Notes under the pieces: generated by a model
What the model was told of the DNA's origin: nothing
What the model saw: only the letters and a program-made list of their open reading frames with translations
Database searches by the model: none
In this document: one piece after another, positions 35,986 to 46,490 of the stretch
Layout: each line of letters starts with the position of its first letter
Numbering within the stretch: the first letter of the stretch is position 1
NCBI GenBank assembly: GCA_019400425.1
Contig: JAFREE010000041.1
Coordinates: forward strand, 1-64,000
Direction of reading: 5' to 3'
DNA length: 64,000 nucleotides
From: Hymenochaete sp. R1
Lineage: Eukaryota; Basidiomycota; Agaricomycetes; Hymenochaetales; Hymenochaetaceae
Position numbers and translations under genes: made by a program

Positions 35986-36676
35986 CGCTGTTCATTGCCA
36001 TAGAAGAAGCTCGCCTTTGACAGCATTGTTTTACTGAATTGTTCTATTTTGTAGCAGTGTCTATGTCTTTTTTCTTTCTCGTGGCAGTTGCAGAGTAAAA
36101 TTGTCCGTTGTAATTGTGGAATACAAATGCTCTTTGTAGTCAATATATAGTAAATAGGATTTGATGAGATGTGCTGGCTGTATGCGCCTGTAGTCTGTAG
36201 TATTTCTGGAGTCGCGTCTGTCTTTATTCCACTTGAGTCGTACCACCTCACCCCAGGCCGGGCCCTTCTCCGTTTCCGTCTCACCGCTCCAATCACTCCC
36301 TCACCACCCGCACCCTCATTCAAAGCTTCGGAGCATCGACGGTGGCCACGACAACGCCGCCCGCAGTCGCCGACGAACGAACGAGCACTCGGAGTGGATT
36401 CATTTGTCTTCGCCAGAATAGCGAGCTCGCCTGTGTCGTCCGCGTAACCCGCCTTCTTGCTTTAAAAGTCTCGCTATCGACATCCTTCTCTTTTCCCCTC
36501 TATCTACTCCCTTTCAACCTACACATCTTGGAAACTGCATCTCAAAGCGGCTGTCGAACGAAGGACGGTCTTACAAAGACTTGTGCGACCAGCCGGTATC
36601 TGGACGAGGACGTAAGGGCCGAAGGTGCCTGGGAGACTTTGGGCCAAAGCCAGTGAAACGATACCAATTGTAAATC
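35986..36676. other. Intergenic, promoter of the BAR-SH3 gene
   Basis: About 690 bases. Pyrimidine-rich sequence near 36470-36520 is typical of a fungal core promoter and leader for the next gene. No extra gene was recognised. Confidence 0.5.
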
Positions 36677-39600
36677 ATGGCCAGCAAACAGGTGAGATAC
36701 ATTCTTTTGTCTGATATCACCACAGCGGCAAAGCTTGAAGCGATGGCGTGTGTGTGCGATGGCTGTGGGTATGGTATGGTCATCGGAGGCTCGTAAGAGA
36801 TGGTACGGCGCTGAGATTTAGTCCGACACGGATGTAGTCGTTGCTGGTGGCGTTGCTCACCGATGTTATCTGCTAAGCTTATGGCCGAGAGCCCTTTTTT
36901 CATATCGTGTTCCATTTCTTTCCCAGTCCAGTTGTACTAACTACTTCTCCCCTCATCTCTTACTGGCATGAAATCGATGCAGTTCGGAAAGCTTCGTCAG
37001 GTGAATACCTTTGGCATCTCTACTGCACTATGACTCACAAACTGACTCATAAGTCTCTCTTTCGGTTGAACGTAGTGGGCGGGCGAAGTGATTTCGTCTC
37101 GCGATAAGACGCAACCGTCGAGCGAGTTCGTGGCCTTGGAACGCGATATGGATCTCCGGAAAGCGGGCGTCGACAGGTATGTCCTTGAAACGATCGCGTT
37201 GAGAAGAAGCATATTAAACTATTTATCTGCAGACTACAGCTCGTTTCAAATGAATATCTTGAATATGTATCAGCCAAGGGTAAATCATCTGCGTTACCTG
37301 GAAAGGACGAGGTGCCTCATTCGGAGGCCCTGGGAGAAGTGCTGGTGGGCTTCGGCCAAGAACTTGACGAAGACAGCTCTCTCGGTACGCTCTCTAATGT
37401 TGACATCTTTGCCCGAACTCACGAAATTCTTGCGTTATCACTGATAGGTCAAGCTCTACGAAGCTACGGCCGTGCACACCGCCACATTGCAACCTTCCAA
37501 AATATCTTCGCCCTCTGTTTCCGGGACAACTTCCTCACCTTCCTTGTCCGAGCAGCCGAGCAACTCGACGCGTGCACATCAGCGCGCAAACGTCTCGAAT
37601 CGTGTCGTCTTTCTTACGATGCCGCGCTCACGAAGTCCGAGAAAACCTTCAAGAAGGAGAAAGACAAACGAGACGCGGAAGAAGAGGTTGAGAGGGAGAA
37701 GGAGAAGTATGAGGAATGCGTAAGGGGGGTGAGGGGGCTCGCGGAGGGTGTGAGGAAGGGCGAGGTGGAGTTTCAGAGGGAGTTGAAGGCGTTGTTGACC
37801 GTGGAGATGCAATATGCAGAGCAGTACCTTCAAGTTCTAAAGGGCGTAGAGTCGGAGTGGCCTGTACCCAAGTGAGTTTCTCGAATGCGTTGAGCTACGT
37901 ATTTTTTCTCGGTTTCTTAAACTTTACCTTGCACCTTATAGCACCGACGAGGATTTGAGACGACCCGTTGCAACTTTGTCGACATTACATAACTTCAGTC
38001 GTACTTCCATGAAGAGTAACGAATCACAGGATTCAGCTAACGATGGAAAACCTGTACCGGTATCCACAACCGTGGCTACATCCTCACCTGACATCCAACC
38101 TCCCGAACCATCCTCACGATTCAATTCTCAACGCTCGACTCAATCAACGCATTCTCGAAAGAACTCTATCTTCAACCGCTTTACCGAGAAGAATAAAGAC
38201 GCAGGTAAACAGAAAGACGCGACCCAGGATTCTGACATGGAAGAAGACATTGGTACTGCTTCAGACGAAGAGGAACCCAAGTCCCGTCCTCTGTCCAGTC
38301 TCTCCCGCCGCACTTCGACAAAGAGCCATAAATCTCAAAAACTGAAATCGAAAAAGAGTACTCGTTCTATGGCAGACTCCGTTAAGACGACGGGGACAGG
38401 AGAAGACTTGACGGACGGAACAGAGAACGGGATCGCGACCACGGACGGCAAAGGAAGCGCTAAGCACAAGAAAGCTTCAAGTGGCGTTGCAAGCTGGATG
38501 GGCGACGCGATGACGAGCGTAATGAGCCGGAACAAAACATCGTCAGCAGCTGGGCCGAAGAACCCAGACGTGGTTAATTTCTCGGCATTAGGAAACGAGG
38601 AGTCTGAGGACGACGCTGGAGAGGAAGACGCGAAGGGCAGCAATAAGTCGAGAGGTCGGAGGATGTCGACTCGGTCCAACAAAAGCGCAAAATCAGCTAA
38701 ATCGACAAAGTCGGAGAAGAGCAAGAGCATGGGGTCGTACGCAGACTTTGAAGCCGTCACAGCCAAAGGTAACGATAAACGAAAGGTCGTCAAGGCGCTG
38801 CGCGACTTTGTCGGATCGAAGCCCGATGAATTGAGCTTTCGAGCGGGCGAGGAGATCGCCGTCGTGCACGAAGTCATGGACGACTGGTGGCTCGGTGAGC
38901 CCCTGGCGAGCTCGAGCGGTAAGAGGGGTTTGTTCCCAGTATCGCACGTGACGGAGGTCAAAGGCAGGGACCGCAACAAGTCTGGCTCGCGGGAGAATCT
39001 AGCAAACTCAAGGAGTCGGAATGCGAGTAGCTCAAGTTTGTTTGGGCTTGGGGGGCCGATGGGGTTGAGTAGGAGCCGGGCGTCGAGTCGGAGTAGGTTT
39101 GAGGGCGAGGATGAGGAGAGTCGACAGATGCTTGTTGATTCTGGAAGGACAACGAATGGGAGCGAAAGCGAGGACGATAATAATAGTGAGAGCGAGAGTG
39201 AAAGTGCGTCGACTTCAGGGGATGAGAGTATGGAGGATCATTGGCAGCCTGTGAACGCACAGATCCGTTCTGCGTCAAACTCTCAGACTCTGCTTGCGAC
39301 GGGATCCAGTCCCATCACCCAACCTCTGCCTCGTTCGGACAACGCTTTCAATGACCATCTTGAACGGTCTCTATCAAGACTGGATCTAGAGACATCCACA
39401 GACTCTAACAGGACGTCTCCTGGCGAGTCTCCCGTAAAACGTCTCCCGCCTCCGCCTCCTCTGCCGCGCCGTGCCTCGCCCAACACGTCTATTTCCAGTA
39501 TAGCGCCTCCGCCTTTACCGTCGCGGAATGGTAGTGCTTTGTCTGCGGGTTCGTCATCCTTCCCTCCGGCACCAGGTCGAAGCCCGTCCATTCCTTCCCT

Positions 39601-39847
39601 TTCTCGCTTAGTGCCTCCAGCTCCAGCTCTCGGTGGCGCGAATGGCCGGCGCACGCACTCGGAGACGAGCAGCCCGTTCGATAGCCAAAGTGACTTTTCC
39701 GTGACGTCGTATAATGGGAGCGCCGCTCGAGCGGATAGCGTGGAAGATGTGCATGGGGAGTGTATGAGCTGCGGGTGTACGGAGTTTGTTGAGGATCCGT
39801 TTAGAGGGCAGGGACTTTGTGCGCATTGTACACATGCACATTTCTAA
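36677..39847 (+). CDS. BAR domain-SH3 domain protein with C-terminal Cys-rich motif
   Basis: Six exons, the first two tiny: 36677-36691 (MASKQ) and 36984-37001 (FGKLRQ), then 37076-37176, 37233-37384, about 37448-37872, and about 37942-39847. The N-terminal 235 residues form a BAR domain (KLRQWAGEVISSRDKTQPSS, GEVLVGFGQELDEDSSLGQA, GRAHRHIATFQ, long Glu/Lys coiled coil). A disordered Ser-rich part follows, with an SH3 domain at 38781-38961 (VVKALRDFVGSKPDELSFRA, DDWWLGEP, RGLFPVSHVTEV). Proline-rich motifs (LPPPPPLPRR) come next. The last 27 residues hold CMSCGCTEF and LCAHCTHAHF, resembling a zinc knuckle. It probably links curved membrane to actin or cytokinesis proteins. Length is about 870 residues. 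Confidence 0.92.
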
Positions 39848-40282
39848 CGGAAGTTTGATCTGAAGTGTTTTCTGAGCTTGTCTTCCCTCTTGTCTGTTTT
39901 TTTTCGCTTTGCTTTACTCACACGTTCCAAATAATCGAATCGTATATCAGTTTTTGTATCTATCAGTACTTATGGTACGGACTTGGATTGAATCTTATAC
40001 CCTTAATTGCATGTGTATTATCGTCTCTGCCATTTGCAGTACTCTAAGACCTCCGTTTTATAGTGTGTATGCTTTGGCGAGGCCCGGGAGCAATTTGAGC
40101 ATGAAAAGTGGTTGTGTTGTGTTTAAATAGCTTAAAGTCACGTGAGATATGTTTAGCTGGTTCGCGCTTGGGGACTTGTCCAAATCGACTCTCTCGCACT
40201 CACCATCATCATCTTTCCCCGCGTCTTACTGTGAATATACCTCCTCCGGCTTTGCCGCCGCGCACACAACGACGAGCACACA
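39848..40282. other. Intergenic, tandem genes
   Basis: About 430 bases with the 3' region of the BAR-SH3 gene and the promoter of the SAP gene. Nothing else was recognised. Confidence 0.5.
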
Positions 40283-41391
40283 ATGTCCTATCAATTCTCT
40301 GGCTCATTACAAACGAAGAAGAAGGGGGAGCTCCAGATCATCGCCCAGCAGCTTGACCTTCCTGACCAAGGAACACGCGAAGACCTCGTCCAACGCATCA
40401 AGCGTCACCTTGAGGAGAATCCATCTCTGGAACAGGACCCAACATTCTCGGGCCTCTTTACTTCACGCATCCGCCAACGAAGTCTCCAGCCCTCAGAAAC
40501 GGAAGAGAAGAAACCGTCGACGCGTACGGCGTCTCAGCGCTTCACCCCAGTCGCGGAGCTGGACGAGGAAAGTGAGGACACCCCGCCTAGAGCCATCGAG
40601 GAGATGCACGACGTGTCGATGATGCTTCCGCGCGCTCCCCAGAGCCCGCGTGCGTTGCCAACGCCGTCTCCGCCTCGAGTAGGGTTCACGAGTCCGAGGA
40701 ACGTCCCTCTCCCGCCTACGCCAGCGAAGAGCGTCGTGAGCGAGATCATCTCCGCGCCGGAGATCTTGGTCCCAGGCCAGGCGGTAGGAGACCATGGAGG
40801 TGCAAGTGGTTTTGCTCAATACCTTGTTGCAACGAGAACGGTACGTGTCACCCTCCGTTCTCATACTGCTCCGTATGCCAGTTCGTATCTAATCTGTCGA
40901 TACCCCGGTAGTTGCTATCGAACAGCCGGAATATATACATCGTCTCGGCATTCATCGAGTTCATCTCAATAATGTACAACATTCACTTTAACGGTTTCTA
41001 CCCCGTCCCGCCCTTGACAGTCTCGACAGATCCTGTCTTGCGCGCAACCTTACTCGCGACATTCTACTGGTCCCTTCCCACCCTCTTGCTCCCCGTCGTC
41101 GCAGGTTATCTCATCTCATTCTCTACCCCTACCAGCCCCTCCTCATCCTCGATTTCTACGCCGCCCGCGCGATACCCATCATTCGATACCCTGAGTGCGT
41201 CTATCATCCGCTTTGCCGCAACTGTCGGCTCGGGCTCAGGTTTCTTCCCATCGATGGTATTCCTCGAGAACGAAATAAACGGGGACGTACAGAGGACGCT
41301 GGATGTGCTCGGTACGAGGTGGCGTGCCGTCTCGGCGGGTGTTACACTTGCTTTTGCCTTCGCGGAAGCCGTTGGCGGGAACAGACAGTAA
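40283..41391 (+). CDS. SAP-domain membrane protein
   Basis: Two exons, 40283-40840 and 40912-41391, intron GTACGT to TAG in phase 0; about 345 residues. Residues 10-50 form a SAP motif (KKKGELQIIAQQLDLPDQGT, REDLVQRIKRHL), a short helix-turn-helix that binds DNA or RNA. A Ser/Pro-rich linker follows. The second exon encodes several hydrophobic segments (IYIVSAFIEFISIMYNI, LATFYWSLPTLLLPVVAGYL, WRAVSAGVTLAFAFAEAVGG). SAP plus membrane helices would fit a nuclear-envelope protein that tethers chromatin; this is inference. The second exon has no ATG at its start, so it belongs to the upstream exon rather than being a separate gene. Confidence 0.85.
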
Positions 41392-42664
41392 TCGATCGCG
41401 ATCGATGTGGGGGGTGAAAATTCCCTGTATACCCCACGCGGATCTGCAAATCAAGATGCGGATCGAGACCTTGATCTTCGTGAATAGTGCATTGCCTCGA
41501 AAGAACGAGATATAGGATGGCGAAACTTTATTTTACGGCTCATCCTCGGAAATGAAGCTCTCTTCACCTGCGTGTCGCACTATACGTCTTGCTTCACACT
41601 TTCTCCCCCCACACCGTAACGTCCCTTTTTATCTTTCTTTATTCCCTCACGCTCTATCCGTATTCCCCCCTTTTCGGTCTTTAAACCCTTATGGCTTGCT
41701 TACTACTCGTCTTATCTTCTATCTTCACATCCTATAGTCCCGTCGATATATGTATTCTTGTGTCCCTCCGCTGCCTCACTCTATTTCTCGATTGATCTCG
41801 AGGATTAGAGCCGTAGCAAGCCCACGCCATGCTATGATTGTTTTTGTCCATTTTCTTTCCTACGTATGACGACGACGATGGCGACGAAGACTATGATTCT
41901 AGATAACTTTCATCCTCCCTCTTTTTGTATTGGTTCGAGTTTGGGAATATGTATGTGTACAATAGTAGTGCCAGTCTTTGGGCCTTGTCCGAGACTGAGA
42001 TTACCTCCACTTTTCGTTCTGTCTGCTGCGATTTATTGATTAATTACCTTTTCTTTGCGCGTCTTTGTCTTCATGAGTGCGCATATCTGGGTGTGTATGG
42101 ATACTATATTTGTTATACGGATTATCAGGGGCAGTTGGGCATTCAGGTAATGAGAAGGGAGGGAGTGGATGTGTCGACAATTCCTGATTCTTGATCTTAC
42201 CTCGGAGGATTAACACCCCAACTGGTGAATCGCTATTCACGAAGGAAATAGGCAAATTGAATTCAATATAATGCCTTCGAGGGGGAAAATGTGCTCAGTC
42301 GCATACACTCGATCTATAAATAAATAAATATTTGAGTTGGATTGATACATGGACATAGATTAGATAAATAGGTAGAAATAACTTAAGGCATAGATATCAT
42401 AAGGAAAGAGTAGCCATGGTCTGATCCAGGAAATGTATCGGACTCCATGACTCCATACACGCGTATGTCCACAGCGGTCCTCTTGGTTAAAAGTACAGAC
42501 ACAGACAAAGATATCCATCGCCTTAATCTATCGCCTCTCATTGGAAAGCGACGTTGGAGAGCTTCCCGTTTGCAAAGTCCCTCTGCAGCAAGAAAGACTC
42601 GATCAGACTTACGAAAACGTGAGTACGAATGCTTAAGAGAAAACTCACAACAAAAGGGCGAAAA
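41392..42664. other. Intergenic, convergent 3' regions
   Basis: About 1.3 kb between converging genes. It is pyrimidine-rich from 41550 to 41800 and AT-rich near 42310-42380 (AAATAAATAAAT). No gene was recognised. Confidence 0.5.
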
Positions 42665-44884
42665 TTAAGCATCGGTTGTTTTGCCAGTAGGTGGCTTGAT
42701 CGTGTCCTCGATCTCCTGCAGTCGTTCATTGTCAAATGGCCGCGGGGCTGTCTTCCTAGCTTCATCGACGATTGTCTGGACGTGTCCAGCAATCCTGTTT
42801 TTGTCGAATATGAACAAAAGGAACGAGTTTATGTGTTTCCTAGCACTACGGACAATGAAATCCTTGTTGCGACGATCGTTGTCGGTTCCGGTGGTGTGGG
42901 CGATGGCTTCTGCTTGAATCTGCTTGAGCTCGATAACGATCGAATGGGCCTCGTCTAAAAACTCGATGGTGAGCTCTGTTCCAACGTCTGTTTTCGCAAT
43001 GGCCTTTCTTCCGGCGGCATTTTCGAGCCACATTTTCAATCTATTCAAAGACGCGTCGTTAGTGCTAGGTGTTTTGGCTCGAGTCGAGTCGTAGAATGCT
43101 TCCATGGAGTCAAAGAAAGTTTCTTTGGAATCGGAATCAGGAAATGTAAAGATGTCTTTCAAATCAAAGAAGTTATCGGTAATGTCACCAGCGACAGAAT
43201 GTAGCGTGATTTCATTCTTGCTAACGCCACAGACTTCCGCCAGATCCGCCGTCGTTTTAATCCGATATTTGGTATTGGTACGTATGTTGTCGAGTATACT
43301 AGCGATGCCCAGATTCACAGCTGTCCAGTGTGCCGTTCGTTTGTTGAGAGGAAATGCCGTCTCCGAGCGCAAGTCTTTCTGAATTTTGATCAAGTCAGTG
43401 CGTCTGCGAAGCTGATCCTGAAGATAGCGATAGTTAGATCTCTTCTCCGGGCCTCGAGGACCCTCCCCCTCATGAGACTCGGAAATCTGCTTAGGCGCAG
43501 GCTGCGGGCGTTTCTCGTACACCCTACTCGCTATGTTAATGAGTCCACGATCGTCATCGTTCTCGAGCCAATCTCGCTCGGTCGTACCGGCCGTGGCGAG
43601 TTGTTTGAAACCATGAGATGTAAATCCCCCATCTTTAGCATGTACCTTTTCCGTCCGAGAGGCTCTTGAGGAACGCTTACTAGCGTTTTCAGCTGGAGGT
43701 GACAGATGGTCTCCCGCCCTCTTGTTTTTTCCCTTCTTTCCAGAGGAAGATGGTTCTTGGTGAGATTGTGCGTCGGGTGGGACGTGAACGGAGGCCTGAG
43801 ATGTTTCGTGAGTAGAGGTTGCCTTGGCTGAAACAGACGCGGTGGTGGGCGGTAGATTGATAGCGTCCTTTATTTCTCGCAAACGTTCGTCAGTGAATGG
43901 CTGCGGTTCGATCTGTCCAGCTTCCTCTATGACTGCTTGCGCATCACCTGAGAAGCGGTCTTTATCAGATATGAATGTCCTCAAGGAGGCGATGTGTTGT
44001 TTGGCACTTCTCGTGATAGTCTTCCTCGTAGAAACATCGTCCTCGTTCGAAACGTCGGTATATTTTGCGCCAGTTTCTATCCGTTTAAACTTTTCGATTA
44101 ATTCTGCAACCAGATTCAAGAGCCCGATGGTGAGCTCTGAACCCGCCTCTGCCTTTATTATGTCCTTCTCCTCCCCAGCTCTAACAAACCATTCTCTGAA
44201 TCGTTTCAGTTCAGGATTACTGATGACAGGCAGTCTCGATACCGCCGTCTCGTAGAAAGCCTCTTTAGCGTCGAAAAAGGTACACTTGAAGAGATCATTG
44301 GGAAACGTGAGGGTACCTTCAAAATCAAAGGCATGGTCAAGCGAAGTTTTCTTTGTGCTACTGGCGAATCCAGCCTCAGAAAGAAGCTTAGTTTGGTACT
44401 CGTTGACACCGCAGACACTTGCCAATTGCACCAGATCCTTGATCCGTTTTTTAACTGTTTGACGCAAGTTATCGACTATGACATATATTCCGTGATCCAT
44501 GCTTTTCCAATTTTTGCTTCGGCTGTCGGGAGGGAACGTCTCTGTCGAGAGCAGAGCCGCCCTTGCTGCTACCAAGCCTGCACGTCTGCTGAGCTGGGCC
44601 TGAAGATACTCGTAGTCAGATCTCTTCTGAAACCCCGAAGCACTCTCCCCTTCACGAAAGTCGGCCTTCCGCTTAGTAGCCGGTTTCGGACGAGTATTGT
44701 GTACTCTTTCCGCAATAGGTATGAGACTGCGATCGTTGTCGTTGTCGAGCCAGGCGCGTTCTGGTGTACCAGGTTCGGCGAGTTGCCTGAAACCATGTGC
44801 ACTGAAGCCGCCGTCTGCGAGGTACACTTTACTGACTTGAGAGCCTTTGGAGCTCTCGGGTTTGGAAGCGTCGGCGCGAGACAT
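42665..44884 (-). CDS. Family U protein, two-domain copy (unknown function)
   Basis: An uninterrupted frame of 739 residues from ATG at 44884, the position matching the single-domain copy; an in-frame ATG at 44965 lies in what is the 5' leader of the other copy. It consists of two repeats. Residues 1 to about 350 match the copy at 17416-18615. Residues about 430-735 repeat the same order of blocks with much lower identity: GGFSAHGF against GGFTSHGF, WLDNDNDR against WLENDDDR, DYEYLQAQL against NYRYLQDQL, SVCGVNEYQ against EVCGVSKNE, TIGLLNL against TIEFLDE, PQPFTDERLREIKD against PRPFDNERLQEIED. A basic Ser/Lys linker (SSGKKGKNKRAGDHLSPP) separates them and could be a nuclear signal. It has no signal peptide. 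The GST copy B lies upstream on the same strand. Confidence 0.87.
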   Translation of the reverse strand: MSRADASKPESSKGSQVSKVYLADGGFSAHGFRQLAEPGTPERAWLDNDNDRSLIPIAERVHNTRPKPATKRKADFREGESASGFQKRSDYEYLQAQLSRRAGLVAARAALLSTETFPPDSRSKNWKSMDHGIYVIVDNLRQTVKKRIKDLVQLASVCGVNEYQTKLLSEAGFASSTKKTSLDHAFDFEGTLTFPNDLFKCTFFDAKEAFYETAVSRLPVISNPELKRFREWFVRAGEEKDIIKAEAGSELTIGLLNLVAELIEKFKRIETGAKYTDVSNEDDVSTRKTITRSAKQHIASLRTFISDKDRFSGDAQAVIEEAGQIEPQPFTDERLREIKDAINLPPTTASVSAKATSTHETSQASVHVPPDAQSHQEPSSSGKKGKNKRAGDHLSPPAENASKRSSRASRTEKVHAKDGGFTSHGFKQLATAGTTERDWLENDDDRGLINIASRVYEKRPQPAPKQISESHEGEGPRGPEKRSNYRYLQDQLRRRTDLIKIQKDLRSETAFPLNKRTAHWTAVNLGIASILDNIRTNTKYRIKTTADLAEVCGVSKNEITLHSVAGDITDNFFDLKDIFTFPDSDSKETFFDSMEAFYDSTRAKTPSTNDASLNRLKMWLENAAGRKAIAKTDVGTELTIEFLDEAHSIVIELKQIQAEAIAHTTGTDNDRRNKDFIVRSARKHINSFLLFIFDKNRIAGHVQTIVDEARKTAPRPFDNERLQEIEDTIKPPTGKTTDA

Positions 44885-45590
44885 TATCGACAGTGAGCGA
44901 ACTGAGAAATTGGTTGTATCGCCCGGGGGTAGGGAGTGGTAGTCAGAAGATGGGGAACCTTGCAATGGGTCTGGTTCCGCGAATCTCGAGCGACCGTTTT
45001 ATATAGACCAATCAACATTGCACCGCTGTTGAAAGGAGGAAAGGTTCAAAGAGTATAAGTGTGGCGCGAAGGATAAGCGACAGCAAAATTGCCTTTCTTA
45101 TCTGAGTGCTTTTTATTACATAATACAAACTGACGTAATGAGCTCGTCGGCTTTCGGGTGTGCAACACTAGTAAGGTTCACCGAAACCTTTCCTTCTTCT
45201 GTGACCCAGACTTTCCTCCAAATCCATCTAGCAGGTCCCTTTACGCTACCGGCCGCTTTCAAAGCTGTCGTTTTGTAGAATATGGTCGAATTTTAGCAGA
45301 TTCAGGATCTCTTCTCGAGGTAGAGCTTAGAACTTTCCAGCAAGGCAGCAACGAGCAGATAGGCTTGTTAGCACCGGGAAATGACTTTGTTCCATGGCTG
45401 GTAGGACCCAAGGTTTATTTTCATATTCTTTGTAGTATGTGTTCTCTTTTCTTTTCCCATACCCTACTTCAGTCATCAAATCTTCCGTATATTTGCTACG
45501 TTCAACTCTTGTCATATGTTCACATATTGAAAAGCGGCCTTTCTTGTAGGATCAGGACCAAGGCATTAGTTTACTCTTCATGTTTTCCAA
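44885..45590. other. Promoter of family U copy B and 3' flank of GST copy B
   Basis: About 700 bases. The first 130 share blocks with the copy A promoter, including CTCGAGAT and CCCATTGCAA (minus-strand reading). A plus-strand open frame at 45158-45760 overlaps the GST and has no family resemblance. Confidence 0.55.
44997..45005 (-). promoter_or_regulatory. TATA box of family U copy B
   Basis: Reads TATATAAAA on the minus strand about 115 bases upstream of the ATG at 44884, matching the TATA position in copy A. Confidence 0.55.
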
Positions 45591-46490
45591 TCAGTCCCTC
45601 GGTACCGCCAATCCCTCCTTCACTGCAGGCCTTGCCTCGATCCTATCAACCCATGCCTTCAAGTGAGGGAACTCCGTCAGTTCAACGCTCGTACGGCCTT
45701 CTGTTCCCGGCAAATCAACACTTAAACGACCCGCCACACGCACCCAGCCAAAGGCTTTGATGTCCGCGATCCCGTATGAGTCGCCAGCAAGGTAGGGTTG
45801 CTTGCTAAGATGCGTCTCTAGGACGGAGAAGAGACGCTTGGCTTCATTCATATATCGGTTGATAGCGTAGGGGCTAGTAATGGTTGTTATGGCCAATCAT
45901 TGTGAGTACGTGTATATCAAATGAGGTTTAATGCTTACATTTTTTCAGGAGCATAAATGAGAAAGTGGGCCGCCTGGCCCAGCATTGGACCGACGCCTCC
46001 ATGCTATAGTCTCCCCGTCAGCGCTAAATTCCATCTAAATAATTCAACGCATCGTTCAAGCTCACCGAGAAAAAGATCCAGCTCTGCTCTTCCGCCCATC
46101 CCTTCAAATCCTTCGTAGGGTCCTTCGAAAACTTTCGTTCCTTATCAAATGCCTGTGCAAGGTATATGAGAATCGCGGACGTCTCGAACACACGGATTCC
46201 TTCGTGCGTGATGGCAGGGATACGTCCGTTCGGGTTGATTTCGAGGAACCACGGCGACTTGACTTGGTTGTGAACTTTACCAATGTCGGCGTCGCTGATG
46301 CTCAGCTTCACCGCACTGAGACAAACAGTGTTATTTAGCTTCATCAGAGCCACAATGACAAGGCACTTACGTACTCGTATTCTGGCCCGCCATAAGTCTC
46401 CTTCAGCTCCTCGAGCAGGATGGACACGGCGACGCCGTTCGGTGTACCGACGGTGTAAAGTTGAACGGGTTTGTTGCTTGGTGCAGCCAT
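45591..46490 (-). CDS. Ure2-like glutathione S-transferase, copy B
   Basis: Four exons: 46490-46375, 46315-46066, 46003-45939 and 45873-45591, 237 residues. The first three exons have exactly the same lengths as in copy A (116, 250 and 65 bases). Exon 2 of the two proteins differs at only two residues (GTRVFET against GIRVFET; AQVFDKE against AQAFDKE). Exon 4 is much more diverged and carries a 9-residue in-frame insertion around PGTEGRTSVELTEF. The glutathione-site motif INPNGRIPAI is kept. A TATATAAA box lies at 46588-46595 on the minus strand. The role is as for copy A; the diverged C-terminal domain, which shapes the substrate pocket, suggests a different substrate. Confidence 0.93.

Noticed and set aside
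35538..36323. 261-codon minus-strand frame over the TAH18 3' end
   Set aside because: Overlaps verified TAH18 NADPH-domain coding sequence; no family resemblance.
38335..38979. 214-codon antisense open frame inside the BAR-SH3 gene
   Set aside because: Shadow of a Ser/Lys-rich coding region with clear domains on the plus strand.
40912..41391. Second SAP exon as a separate gene
   Set aside because: It has no ATG at its start and joins in phase 0 to the upstream SAP exon through GTACGT...TAG.
45158..45760. 200-codon plus-strand frame overlapping GST copy B
   Set aside because: Antisense to the GST last exon and its flank; reads as random sequence.
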